From Phycisphaerales bacterium UBA1910 (GTDB lineage: Bacteria; Planctomycetota; Phycisphaerae; Phycisphaerales; UBA1924), in contig DDGE01000025.1 of the NCBI GenBank assembly GCA_002337545.1, forward strand, positions 1 through 27,639: 27,639 nt of DNA, read 5' to 3'. Below are positions 14,435 to 26,108 of this stretch, piece by piece. The notes below the pieces were generated by a model, which did not search any database, was not told the DNA's origin, and saw only the letters and a program-made list of their open reading frames with translations. How positions within the stretch are numbered: position 1 is the stretch's first letter; each line of letters starts with the position of its first letter. The translations under genes were made by a program, and so were the position numbers.

Positions 14435-16276
14435 TCACTCCACCGTCACCGACTTCGCCAGGTTCCTCGGCTTATCGACATCGTGCCCACGCAGCACCGC
14501 CGCGTGATACGCCAGCAACTGCAGCGGCACCACCGTCAGCATCGGGCTCAGGCATTCCTCGACCGCGGGCACATACAGCACATCCTCGGCCAGCGTCTTG
14601 ATCTGCTCGTCGCCTTCGGTCGCGACCGCGATGACATGCCCGCCTCGGGTGCGGACCTCTTCGATGTTGCTCAGCACCTTGTCGTACTGGTTGCCCTGGT
14701 TGGCGATGAACACCACCGGCATGCCCTCGTCGATGAGCGCAATCGGGCCGTGCTTCATCTCTGCGGCGGGCATGCCCTCGGCGTGGATGTAGCTAATTTC
14801 CTTGAGCTTGAGCGCGCCTTCCATGGCCGTCGGGTAGTTGTACCCGCGGCCGAGGAACAACCAGTTGTCGCGGTGGACATACTTCTCTGTGACCTTGCGG
14901 ATCAGGTCGTCGGTCTCCAGCACACGCTCGATCAAGTCCGGGACACGATCGAGTTCCTGCATCAGGCGGGCGCTGGCCTCGGGCGACATCATCCGACGCC
15001 GAGCCATGAACAGCGAGATCATAGTCAGCACCGCAACCTGCCCGGTAAACGCCTTCGTCGAGGCGACCCCGATCTCGGGGCCCACACGCAAATACACGCC
15101 CGCGTCGGTCTCGCGTGGGATCGTCGATCCCACCACATTAATCACACCCAGCGACAACGCGCCACGGTCCTTGGCCTCGTGCAGCGCCGCAAGCGTATCG
15201 GCCGTCTCTCCCGACTGGGACACGGCGACAACGACCGAGCCGTCCTCGATCAACGGGTTTCGGTAGCGGAACTCACTCGCATACTCGCATTCCGCGGGGA
15301 TCTTGGCCAGATCTTCGAGCAGGTACTCGCCGATCATCGCGCTGTGCAGCGCCGTGCCCTGCGCGGTGAGAATCACACGACGGGACTTCACAAGCTCCTT
15401 CGCATAACTCATCAGCCCGCCGAGCACGACCTTGCCCTCGTTCTTGTCCAGACGCCCCTTCAGGCAGCGTCGAAGGGCGTCCGGTTGCTCGTAAATCTCT
15501 TTGAGCATGTAGTGCTCAAAGTCACCCAGCTCGATCTCTTCCAGATCCATCTCCAGCTGCATGACCTTGGGGGAGATCTCAATATCGTCCACCGTGCTCG
15601 TGCGGAACCCATCCCGCGTCAGCCGGGCCACGCTGTAGTCATCAAGCGTGATCGCCTGCGATGCGTGCGCGATGATGGCCGCGGGGTCCGAGGCGACAAT
15701 GTACTCGCCATTCCCGATCCCCACCAGAAGCGGCGAGCCCTTGCGAGCGCACACCATGACATCGGGCTCCTGCTCGCAGATCACCGCGATCGCGTACGCG
15801 CCGCGGACCTCACGCAACGCCGCCTGGACGGCCTTTTCCAGATCGACGCCGTTCTCCGGGTCGTAGAGATGCGAAATCAGCATCCCCAGCACTTCCGTGT
15901 CTGTTTCCGTCGTGAACTCGTGCCCCTTGGCCTCCAGCAGCGTCCGCAGCGAGGCGTAGTTCTCGATGATGCCGTTGTGGATCAGGGCGATCCCGTGATC
16001 GCGATCGCGGTGCGGGTGGGCGTTGATCTGGGTCACCCCGCCGTGGGTCGCCCAGCGGGTGTGGGCAATGCCGATGGATCCGGAAACGCCACCAATGGAA
16101 TCAAGCTCGGTTTCAAGGTTGGCAACCCGCCCGACGGCCTTGGCGATCTGGAGCTTCCCCCCGTCGATCGAAGCGACACCCGCGGAGTCATACCCGCGGT
16201 ATTCCAGACGCTTGAGCCCCTCGATCAGGAGCGGTTGGACGGGTTTGTTCCCGATATACGCGACGATTCCGCACAT
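14435..16276 (-). CDS. glmS: Glutamine-fructose-6-phosphate aminotransferase (isomerizing)
   Basis: Makes glucosamine-6-phosphate from fructose-6-phosphate and glutamine, the entry step to UDP-GlcNAc for wall and polysaccharide. The protein begins MCGIVAYIG, so Cys2 becomes the N-terminal nucleophile after Met removal. The glutaminase domain includes EYRGYDSAG, HTRWATHGG and HNGIIEN. Two SIS sugar-isomerase domains follow (SQSGETADT, GRGYNYPTAMEGALKLKE), and the end KSVTVE is the expected catalytic C-tail. 613 aa is standard. ATG at 16276 is chosen because the Cys must be residue 2 and GGAG lies 8 nt upstream; longer frames are spurious. No glmS ribozyme is recognised upstream. Confidence 0.97.
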   Translation of the reverse strand: MCGIVAYIGNKPVQPLLIEGLKRLEYRGYDSAGVASIDGGKLQIAKAVGRVANLETELDSIGGVSGSIGIAHTRWATHGGVTQINAHPHRDRDHGIALIHNGIIENYASLRTLLEAKGHEFTTETDTEVLGMLISHLYDPENGVDLEKAVQAALREVRGAYAIAVICEQEPDVMVCARKGSPLLVGIGNGEYIVASDPAAIIAHASQAITLDDYSVARLTRDGFRTSTVDDIEISPKVMQLEMDLEEIELGDFEHYMLKEIYEQPDALRRCLKGRLDKNEGKVVLGGLMSYAKELVKSRRVILTAQGTALHSAMIGEYLLEDLAKIPAECEYASEFRYRNPLIEDGSVVVAVSQSGETADTLAALHEAKDRGALSLGVINVVGSTIPRETDAGVYLRVGPEIGVASTKAFTGQVAVLTMISLFMARRRMMSPEASARLMQELDRVPDLIERVLETDDLIRKVTEKYVHRDNWLFLGRGYNYPTAMEGALKLKEISYIHAEGMPAAEMKHGPIALIDEGMPVVFIANQGNQYDKVLSNIEEVRTRGGHVIAVATEGDEQIKTLAEDVLYVPAVEECLSPMLTVVPLQLLAYHAAVLRGHDVDKPRNLAKSVTVE

Positions 16277-16568
16277 GCTTGGGTCTCCGTGACTCATCCG
16301 AAACTGGGGAGTCTCTCCAATCTTCAAATCGGCCGATCCGTCGGCGTGCATCATCCTACGACGCCGAGCGAACCGGGTTCATCGACTCATCCAGAACCCA
16401 GCCGACACAATCCCCCCAGATGCCCAATTCGCACACAGATCGGACGAAAAAACGACGCACCCCTGAGTTGGTGCATACACTCATGTGGTTTAGGCGCACT
16501 AAGTCACAACTCCCTTTTTATTGGACCCTGTCAGAGCCCGGCAGGGCCATCGAAGGACACCCACACAT
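16277..16568. other. Divergent intergenic region of glmS and carB
   Basis: 292 bp between the two starts, holding both ribosome binding sites: GGAG 8 nt before glmS and AAGGA about 12 nt before carB. TTGGTG (16478-16483) followed after 17 bp by TAGGCG is the best promoter-like pair towards carB but its -10 is poor. A pyrimidine-rich CCCTTTTTA lies at 16512-16520. Nothing else is supported. Confidence 0.4.
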
Positions 16569-20012
<3,444 letters not shown>

Positions 20013-20036
<24 letters not shown>

Positions 20037-20069
20037 TCCATCCGCGCACAGGCGAGACGCCTGTGTCAC
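20013..20069. repeat. REP-like palindromic repeat at the carB 3' end
   Basis: Two 19-bp arms (20017-20035 and 20047-20065) are exact reverse complements around an 11-nt loop; GTG/CAC pairs beyond a G-T extend the stem to 23. Each arm is itself palindromic, ACAGGCG TCT CGCCTGT, so two small hairpins or one long one can form. The left arm contains the carB stop (20034-20036). No T-tract follows. The motif, which reads VAQASRL or TGVSPV / TGETPVP in translation, recurs in many planctomycete and other genomes by my recollection. Confidence 0.8.
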
Positions 20070-20075
20070 CGGTTC

Positions 20076-21026
20076 TCACAAGTTCGCCGCGGTAAAGGTC
20101 GTGCTCACCTGATCGCGTTCCCAAGTGTGCGACGGCCCGGCTTTGCTCTCGTAGAACTCCCAAAGCTCGAACCAGTAACTCCGGAACTGGTGATCCCCGA
20201 AGGGCTCGTAGTGCGCCTTGATCTTCTTGGTGATCTGCGCATCCGTCCCGGTATACCCCAGTACTTTTTTCGCGTGCCGGATCGTCTCGGTATCGATCGC
20301 GAGACGCGAGCAGCGTCCGAGCAGTTGCATGATGTTCCCCGCCGCGTACGGCCCGATGCCCGGAAGCGTAATCAGGAACTTGAACACCTCGTCATCGTGC
20401 GTTGAGGGATCATTCAACCAACCCTCGTCGATCTCGCCGCGAACGAACATCTTCGCGAGATCCACGATCCGCTGATCGCGGTAGCCAACCCGGCAGCGAC
20501 CGCGCAAGGTCCCGACGCGCGTCCGTGAGAGTTTCTTCGCGCTCGGGAACGAGTACGCGCCCGACGCGCTCCTGCGCCCGCAGACCTCACACAATCGCCG
20601 GTTCATGTTCACGGTGCTGGGCCACGCGACATTACAGCTCGTCACGGTTTTGATCACATCCTCGAACAGCGTCGGCGATCGGAACAGGCGCGCTCGCCCG
20701 GACTTCTTCCATCGCGGATCGAGCTTGTGGAACGCCTTGATTTCCTTCGGTTCCAGATCCAGACTCAGCATCCGCGTGATCTGCTCGCGAGCGCTCTTCT
20801 GTTCTTCACGCGTCAGTTTCCGATCGAACCGAGCGCGGAGCGAGCCATCCGCCCGCTGATCGATCACGCACGCGCTGGGGGCATCGTCGAACTCCAACAC
20901 CCGCGAGAGCGACTGGTTTTTTACATCCCAGTAGTTCGGCAACAGGACGAAGTACCCGTAGCTGCACACATCGCGTGCAAGATCGAAATCCTCACCTACC
21001 CTGATGCTGAGCGTGCTCCTGGCCAT
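20076..21026 (-). CDS. HhH-GPD DNA glycosylase (AlkA/OGG-like)
   Basis: Base-excision repair glycosylase of the helix-hairpin-helix superfamily, 316 aa. The HhH-GPD core is TLPGIGPYAAGNIMQLLG (220-237), followed by the catalytic aspartate in RLAIDTE (D245). The position where bifunctional OGG1 has its lysine is not Lys, which favours a monofunctional AlkA/3-methyladenine type. The N-terminal region (about 1-110) resembles the AlkA/OGG N-domain in layout (GYFVLLPNYWD). ATG at 21026 is chosen because the longer frame runs back into the neighbouring terminator. It has no Shine-Dalgarno, but TATACG lies 7 nt upstream. The lesion specificity is unknown. Confidence 0.82.
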   Translation of the reverse strand: MARSTLSIRVGEDFDLARDVCSYGYFVLLPNYWDVKNQSLSRVLEFDDAPSACVIDQRADGSLRARFDRKLTREEQKSAREQITRMLSLDLEPKEIKAFHKLDPRWKKSGRARLFRSPTLFEDVIKTVTSCNVAWPSTVNMNRRLCEVCGRRSASGAYSFPSAKKLSRTRVGTLRGRCRVGYRDQRIVDLAKMFVRGEIDEGWLNDPSTHDDEVFKFLITLPGIGPYAAGNIMQLLGRCSRLAIDTETIRHAKKVLGYTGTDAQITKKIKAHYEPFGDHQFRSYWFELWEFYESKAGPSHTWERDQVSTTFTAANL

Positions 21027-21033
21027 GAACGAT

Positions 21034-21061
21034 CGTATACCACAACCCGCACAGGCACAAA
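21034..21061 (-). promoter_or_regulatory. Leaderless-type promoter of the DNA glycosylase gene
   Basis: Minus strand: TATACG (21039-21034) ends 7 nt before the ATG. A -35 of TTTGTG (21061-21056, 16-bp spacer) or TTGTGC (15-bp spacer) falls in the T-tract of the upstream gene's terminator. No Shine-Dalgarno is present. Confidence 0.42.
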
Positions 21062-21097
21062 AAGACGCGCGGGGTCCCGTGAAGGACCCCAGCGCGT
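21059..21097 (-). terminator. Rho-independent terminator of the PEP-CTERM-like gene
   Basis: Stem ACGCGC+GGGGTCC (21065-21077) pairs with GGACCCC and GCGCGT (21084-21097) around loop CGTGAA, with one bulged A (21091). Read on the minus strand it is followed by TCTTTTTG (T-run 21063-21059). It lies 44 bp downstream of the stop codon. A textbook structure. Confidence 0.85.
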
Positions 21098-21140
21098 ACA
21101 AGAGGGGGCCGGTCCCGCGTGCTGACGCGGGGATGTTTGA

Positions 21141-21848
21141 TCAGTTCCGGCGGCGACGGGTTGCCCCCATCGCACCGAGCCCGAGCAGCGCCATAGCCGA
21201 AGGCGCTGGGACACTGTTAATCGTCAGGTTGTCCACGAGAATTCGTGGTGCCGTGTAATCGTTCCCAAATGTTGCGTACAACTGGAGCGAATCAAACTCA
21301 GCGCCGTCAACGCTCAGCGTCGCGAAAGCCAAGTTGTCACGACCACCAAGATCCGAGATCGAGAACGAATCGGAAGCGACAACCGAGCCGCCCATGAACG
21401 CGTCGAGGTGGTACACAATCCCGCCCCAAGGCCCGTTCTCGTAGTATGCCATCTCCAGCGAAGCGAAATCCGCGACGCTGTCAAGTGTCATGGTGACCGT
21501 AGAGATAGCACCAAGCGAGAGGTTGTCGCCAACGACATAGCTGCTGCCGAAGGTCAGCGCGTTGTTCGCGGAGCCCCACCCCGGGAAGTCGTTGTAGAGA
21601 AGAGTTGCGTTCTCGACGATGATCTCATCGCCGAGCCCATTCACACCACTGCCGGGCTCAAAGGTGTTGCCGTCAGGGAATACGCCGTGCACGTTGTTCA
21701 CCTGGTTGTAAGTCACACCGTTGTAGTGGAACTCTTGACCGTAGTAAGCTTCGCTCAGGTCGTCGTAGGTGCTGACGCTCAGGGAGCCCGCGTTGCTCAC
21801 CGCGGCAAGCGCGCCGAGCAGTACCGTCATGTTCATTGCCTTATTCAT
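21141..21848 (-). CDS. Secreted PEP-CTERM-like protein with C-terminal sorting anchor
   Basis: 235 aa exported protein. The signal peptide MNKAMNMTVLLGALAAVSNAG opens it (landmarks MNKAMN and AAVSNAG). The middle is a beta-rich, Gly/Asn/Asp-rich domain (VDGAEFDSLQLYATF, RILVDNLTINS) like those of other PEP-CTERM cargo. The end is SVPAPSAMALLGLGAMGA then TRRRRN: a VPAP motif, a transmembrane helix and an Arg cluster. Known PEP-CTERM proteins are processed by exosortase; no exosortase is in the window. ATG at 21848 has GGAG 8 nt upstream; the longer frame has no signal peptide at its start. A strong terminator follows. The specific function is unknown. Confidence 0.85.
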   Translation of the reverse strand: MNKAMNMTVLLGALAAVSNAGSLSVSTYDDLSEAYYGQEFHYNGVTYNQVNNVHGVFPDGNTFEPGSGVNGLGDEIIVENATLLYNDFPGWGSANNALTFGSSYVVGDNLSLGAISTVTMTLDSVADFASLEMAYYENGPWGGIVYHLDAFMGGSVVASDSFSISDLGGRDNLAFATLSVDGAEFDSLQLYATFGNDYTAPRILVDNLTINSVPAPSAMALLGLGAMGATRRRRN

Positions 21849-21930
21849 GTCTCTGTCTCCATTTTCTAAACTGTGAAACCACCGTGCCCCCCTCGTTTCG
21901 GCACGCATACGAAAGAAAGAACTAAACCGC

Positions 21931-23175
21931 TCAATGCGTCCCAACCTGGGGAAGCATCTTGTGTCTGTAAACAACGGACGCCGGCATCGGCGGGTACGCC
22001 ATCCGGATCCGATACAACTCATAATCATCAGGGTCAGCATTCAGCCGAGCGAAGACCGATCGAGCCAGATCGGGATACCCCGCGATATCTGGCGCCTGCG
22101 CCAGCGATACACCGGTGCCCAGCTGCCTGATCTCATCGCTCACGCTCAGCACATCACGCTCATCGAACGCGATCTGAGACACCAGCTCCGAAAAGACCAC
22201 CAGCTCACGATCGACCTTGCCGAACAACCCCTTATACACAAAGAGATCAAAGTGCAGCATCTGCGTCGGGATCCGAACCGCAACACCGAAGTGCGCCCGC
22301 TTCCCCTCAGAGGTCGCATAGGTGGGCGCGACATTCCGAAGAAGCTCACCCGTTACCAGCGTCCGCTGACCGGTTAGCCCAACCTCGCCCGAAAGCAACT
22401 CGTCCTGCATCATCCCGCGATCGGCCTCGACGCGCTCCAGCGCAGGCATCGGGTCGCTGCAGAAATCTGTAATCACAGGCACGCCGCCATACTTCGCCGC
22501 ACCCTCCGGGTCCAACGCCTGACGCGTCATCGTGTGTTTGTCCGCATTGTCATCGTCGATCAGCACCGACTGATTCACCACCCAGCGAACATTCGCTCGG
22601 GTCTGGCGATAGCCCATCAGCCCACGGATCTGCGCTGAATGAAAATGATCTTCTTTATCCTCGCTGGGCAGCAGCACATTCAGCGACATCAACGCACGGC
22701 ACTGCACCCCGAGGGTGTAGCTGTTGCCAAGGAATGTATGCTGACGCCACTTCTCTTCGCTCTGCACATCGCTCGTGCTCCCGATGCTCTCGATAAGCAT
22801 CTCGAACTCCGAGCGGCTGCTCGCGTGCGTGCTGATCACAGACTCAAGCCGATCGCACGCGTTCTGCGCAATCTCAATCAGGTCGTGCTCAACCCCGACC
22901 TCACGAGCACTCTTGAGCCACAACCGAACACTCTTGCTCGGAGGCATGTGCCGCGTCGCAACAAACGGATCGTCGGCATACGCCACCTTCACCACCTGCC
23001 ACGCCAGCTTGCGATGAATCCCGAACGCATCACTGATCGCTGTGACCGCCTTTGAACCAGGACACTTCGTCTCGATGATGCGGGCATACGCATCACGGAC
23101 CTGCGTCACCGCTTCGATCGTGTCGGCTTCAAATCCTTCGCCAACAGACTCGAGTTGTTTGGGTTCAACGGTCAT
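21931..23175 (-). CDS. Unrecognised protein, possible N-terminal helix-turn-helix
   Basis: 414 aa, soluble, no signal peptide or membrane span. Residues about 40-66 (SKAVTAISDAFGIHRKLAWQ and on) have the spacing of a helix-turn-helix, followed by PPSKSVRLWLKSARE. The rest is mixed alpha/beta with no catalytic motif I know (landmarks WRQHTFLGNSYTLGVQ, HFGVAVRIPTQMLHFDLFVYKG). It may be a DNA-binding regulator with a large effector domain. It is divergent from the SdpR-like operon with 190 bp between, so it could regulate it, which is only inference. ATG at 23175 has no Shine-Dalgarno but sits 8 nt after a good -10. Confidence 0.75.
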   Translation of the reverse strand: MTVEPKQLESVGEGFEADTIEAVTQVRDAYARIIETKCPGSKAVTAISDAFGIHRKLAWQVVKVAYADDPFVATRHMPPSKSVRLWLKSAREVGVEHDLIEIAQNACDRLESVISTHASSRSEFEMLIESIGSTSDVQSEEKWRQHTFLGNSYTLGVQCRALMSLNVLLPSEDKEDHFHSAQIRGLMGYRQTRANVRWVVNQSVLIDDDNADKHTMTRQALDPEGAAKYGGVPVITDFCSDPMPALERVEADRGMMQDELLSGEVGLTGQRTLVTGELLRNVAPTYATSEGKRAHFGVAVRIPTQMLHFDLFVYKGLFGKVDRELVVFSELVSQIAFDERDVLSVSDEIRQLGTGVSLAQAPDIAGYPDLARSVFARLNADPDDYELYRIRMAYPPMPASVVYRHKMLPQVGTH

Positions 23176-23183
23176 CGATTCTC

Positions 23184-23211
23184 AGCATACTCATTTCTGC
23201 CATTGATACAA
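23184..23211 (-). promoter_or_regulatory. Leaderless-type promoter of the 414-aa unknown gene
   Basis: Minus strand TTGTAT (23211-23206), 16-bp spacer, TATGCT (23189-23184), then 8 nt to the ATG at 23175. No Shine-Dalgarno is present. The same TATGCT is used before the alarmone hydrolase gene. Confidence 0.5.
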
Positions 23212-23330
23212 GCGGTGTTTCTGAAACAAAGTGAGAAATATTTGCACCCCCACCATATGACCAGAATGGGCCCACAAACAACGCTAAACCACTGCTTTTC
23301 AATAATTTCGGCAATCTGAGACAAGATGAC

Positions 23331-23359
23331 TTGAAATCGTTTAGATATTTGGCTAATAA
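23331..23359 (+). promoter_or_regulatory. Promoter of the SdpR-like operon, leaderless type
   Basis: TTGAAA (23331-23336), 17-bp spacer, TAATAA (23354-23359, continuing with T), then 6 nt to the ATG at 23366. It has the best consensus match in the window. Transcription would begin at or beside the ATG, and no Shine-Dalgarno exists. An autorepressor site would be expected here. Confidence 0.62.
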
Positions 23360-23365
23360 TCGAAC

Positions 23366-23716
23366 ATGAACTCCGTTTTCAAAGCACTCTCCGACCCAAC
23401 ACGCCGCAAGGTGCTCCAACTCCTCCGAGAACGCCCCATGACCGCTGGCGAACTCGCCGACCAGTTCGAAGTCTCAAAGCCCACCATGTCCGCACATTTC
23501 ACCGTCCTCAAAGAAGCCAACCTCATCGAACCCATCAAGTCTGGACGCACCATCACCTACCACATCAAGATGTCCGTCCTCGAAGAGGCCATGCTCGGAT
23601 TTGCCCAGGTCTTCGGCCTCGAAGTCAAACCCAAAGACACCGACACATCACCCCAAAGCGATCCCACTGATTCGTCAACGGACAACGCCGAACCCCCAAA
23701 GTGGACACCCTCATGA
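23366..23716 (+). CDS. ArsR-family winged-helix repressor, SdpR-like
   Basis: 116 aa. The winged helix fills residues 1-80: MNSVFKALSDPTRRKVLQLL, then the recognition unit MTAGELADQFEVSKPTMSAH (25-44) and the wing IKSGRTITYHI. The SdpR group has this FKALSDPTRR...VSKPTMSxHF pattern and no metal-binding CxC in the recognition helix; none is seen here. A polar tail of 25-30 residues follows. In Bacillus, SdpR represses its own operon and is drawn to the membrane by SdpI. The next gene overlaps by 4 bp (ATGA) and looks SdpI-like, so the pairing fits. Start by leaderless promoter; no ribosome binding site. Confidence 0.85.
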   Translation: MNSVFKALSDPTRRKVLQLLRERPMTAGELADQFEVSKPTMSAHFTVLKEANLIEPIKSGRTITYHIKMSVLEEAMLGFAQVFGLEVKPKDTDTSPQSDPTDSSTDNAEPPKWTPS

Positions 23717-24339
23717 GACCACATACACAAACCATCATCGCCTCGATCCTGCTGCTGCTCAATACCGGAATGGCCATCGCCCTCTGGCCCGACAACAGCA
23801 ACCGATCACTGGCCCTGCTCATCACCATCGCTGTTTTCGCAGCCGTCTGGCTCAGCTGCCGGCTGCTCGCAAAGCGAAAGGGATGCGACTGGTCCAGCAG
23901 CAAAGCACGCCGAGATATCATCGGCGCGATCACCATGGCCTCGCTCATACTCCTCGCCGCTTCCCTCGCCATCGCCCTGCGCGATGCCGGAACAATCCAG
24001 GGCGACCTATCCAAACGATTCGTCGGCGTCATCATCGGCGCGGTCCTCGTCGTCATGGGCAACGCCATGCCCAAGAAGCTCGCCCCCATCGACTGCAACG
24101 GCTCGTGTACCATCAATACCACCGACCCCGCCCGCGCTCAGAAACTCCAGCGTTTCATGGGCTGGACCTTCGTCCTGGCCGGGCTGATCTATATGGGCAT
24201 CTGGATCACCATCGATCTCGACAAGACCGGCACCGCCGTCCTCTTCGCCTTCCCCGCCGCCATCGCCATCATCATCTTCGCCCGTCTCTCCGCCCTGCGC
24301 CACGCACGCTCGAAAGCCAAGCTCGACCATCCCGTATAA
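23713..24339 (+). CDS. SdpI-like polytopic membrane protein
   Basis: 208 aa with about six hydrophobic helices (near residues 7-25, 32-50, 68-90, 103-118, 150-167 and 174-191), the same length and topology as Bacillus SdpI. The GNAMPK motif (116-121) followed by a polar loop and a further GW (150-151) fits the SdpI family's GNxxPK...G pattern. SdpI confers immunity to the SdpC toxin and signals to SdpR. Two cysteines flank the polar loop (C128, C132). ATG at 23713 is coupled to the SdpR-like stop (ATGA); GTG at 23701 is possible. No SdpC homologue is visible, so the signal it would sense is unknown. Family assignment is moderate. Confidence 0.66.
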   Translation: MRPHTQTIIASILLLLNTGMAIALWPDNSNRSLALLITIAVFAAVWLSCRLLAKRKGCDWSSSKARRDIIGAITMASLILLAASLAIALRDAGTIQGDLSKRFVGVIIGAVLVVMGNAMPKKLAPIDCNGSCTINTTDPARAQKLQRFMGWTFVLAGLIYMGIWITIDLDKTGTAVLFAFPAAIAIIIFARLSALRHARSKAKLDHPV

Positions 24340-24362
24340 ATCAGCACACAAGGACCCCGACC

Positions 24363-26108
24363 ATGCCAACCAAGATTTTCAGCATCCTGTGCTGCCTGCT
24401 CATCACCGTCACAACCACACACGCAAGTTCGCCCGAGCCCATCGAAGGCGACTGGCACGGCGCCCTCACCATCCCCACCGGCAAGCTGATGCTCATCGTC
24501 ACCATCACAACCGATGACGACGGCAACCTCTCCGCCGTGCTCGAGTCCCCCGACCAAGCACCCGGTCAGAAGATCCCGGTCACCGAGATCACCATCGAAG
24601 ACGACCACATGCACTTCGCCATCGCGATGATCAACGCCACCTACGAAGCCGACTGGGACGATGATGCCCAGCACTGGTCCGGCACCTTCTCCCAGGGCGC
24701 GAATCTCCCGCTGACCCTCGAACGCGGGCTCCCGCCGAACAAACCCGTCATTGAAGGACTCGACGGCACATGGCGCTCCGTCATCACACGCAACGGCGTC
24801 GATCTCCGCGTCATCCTGCATATCGAGACCACCAACACCGGCACCCACGCCAAGCTCGATTTGCCCGACATGATGGCCAACAACATCCCCGTCACCAACC
24901 TCACCAACACCGACGGCCAGGTCTCGTACGCCGTCCCTGCCGCGCAGGGCACATTCACCGGCACATTCAACGACGACGGCACCATCACCGGCATCTGGAC
25001 CACCCCCGGGCGTGAAGACGCCACCATCACCCTGACCCGCGATGCCGACGACAGACCAGCCACCACGCGCAACCGCCCGCAGGTCCCCACCGAGCCCTAC
25101 CCCTACAAGTCCGAAGATGTCACCTACAACAACCCCGCCGCCGAGGGCGTCACCCTCGCCGGCACACTCACCATCCCCGAAGGTGACGGCCCCTTCCCCG
25201 CAGCCATCCTGATCTCCGGCTCAGGACCACAGGACCGAAACGAAACAGTCTTCGGCCACCAGCCTTTCCTCGTGCTCAGCGACTACCTCACAACCCAAGG
25301 CATCGCCGTACTCCGCTACGACGACCGCGGCATCAACCAATCCACCGGCGACTACGCCCAGGCCACTTCCGCCGACTTCGCCACCGACGCCAACGCCGCC
25401 TTCGCCTACCTCTCCACTCGCCCCGAGATCGACCACGACGCCATCGGCTTCGTCGGCCACAGCGAGGGCGGCCTGATCGGCCCCATCGCCATCAACGACA
25501 ACCAGCAGGCCGCCTTCCTCGTTATGCTCGCTGGCCCGGGTACGCCAGCCATGCAGATCATCCAATCACAGAACCGGCTGATCGCCCAATCCCAAGGTGC
25601 CGACGAAGAAGAGATCAACAAGAGTGTCAAGCTCTCGATGAGGATCTCCCGAGCCGTCGCCGCGTCAACCTCAATCGAGGACGCCGAGGCACGCATCCGC
25701 GCCATCCTCACCCCCGAGGCGCTCACCGAGTATGGCATTGACGCATCCCAGGTCGAGGCCATCGTCGCCCAGAACACCAACCCCTGGACCCGCTACTTCC
25801 TCAAGTACGACCCCGCCGACTTCCTCCCGAGCGTCAAATGCCCGATCCTGGCCATCAACGGCGAGCTCGACAAGCAGGTCCCCGCCGAGGAAAACATCGC
25901 GGGGCTCCACAAGCTGCTCACCAACCACAACGACGCCACCATCATGGCCCTGCCCGGGCTCAACCACATGTTCCAGACCGCCAAGACCGGCGCACTCGGC
26001 GAGTACAACGACATCGAAGAAACCTTCGCCCCCCACGCGATGCAGCTCATCGCCGACTGGATCAACACCCGCTTCGCCGCCGAACCCGAGAACACCCATG
26101 ACGATTGA
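24363..26108 (+). CDS. Secreted alpha/beta hydrolase with two N-terminal beta modules
   Basis: 581 aa exported serine hydrolase. The signal peptide is MPTKIFSILCCLLITVTTTHA; CC in it could hint at a lipobox but no clean one is seen. Two similar beta-domains follow (about 27-125 with EGDWHGAL...GTF, and about 128-228 with LDGTWRSV...GTF). The hydrolase core starts near 245 (GTLTIPEGDGPFP, ISGSGPQDRNE). The catalytic triad is S367 in GHSEGG, D503 in NGELDKQ and H535 in PGLNHMF. The substrate is unknown, typically an ester. ATG at 24363 has AAGGA 8 nt upstream. It follows the SdpI-like gene by 23 bp and overlaps the cupin by 11 bp. Confidence 0.88.
   Translation: MPTKIFSILCCLLITVTTTHASSPEPIEGDWHGALTIPTGKLMLIVTITTDDDGNLSAVLESPDQAPGQKIPVTEITIEDDHMHFAIAMINATYEADWDDDAQHWSGTFSQGANLPLTLERGLPPNKPVIEGLDGTWRSVITRNGVDLRVILHIETTNTGTHAKLDLPDMMANNIPVTNLTNTDGQVSYAVPAAQGTFTGTFNDDGTITGIWTTPGREDATITLTRDADDRPATTRNRPQVPTEPYPYKSEDVTYNNPAAEGVTLAGTLTIPEGDGPFPAAILISGSGPQDRNETVFGHQPFLVLSDYLTTQGIAVLRYDDRGINQSTGDYAQATSADFATDANAAFAYLSTRPEIDHDAIGFVGHSEGGLIGPIAINDNQQAAFLVMLAGPGTPAMQIIQSQNRLIAQSQGADEEEINKSVKLSMRISRAVAASTSIEDAEARIRAILTPEALTEYGIDASQVEAIVAQNTNPWTRYFLKYDPADFLPSVKCPILAINGELDKQVPAEENIAGLHKLLTNHNDATIMALPGLNHMFQTAKTGALGEYNDIEETFAPHAMQLIADWINTRFAAEPENTHDD

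Noticed and set aside
16277..16568. glmS ribozyme upstream of glmS
   Set aside because: No conserved core seen; the ribozyme is known from Firmicutes-type leaders and the leader here is short.
23601..24362. Long in-frame extension upstream of the secreted hydrolase, running under the SdpI-like gene
   Set aside because: It is Arg/His/Pro-rich low-complexity sequence with no motif, overlaps two genes with clear family features, and ATG 24363 has a ribosome binding site and a signal peptide.
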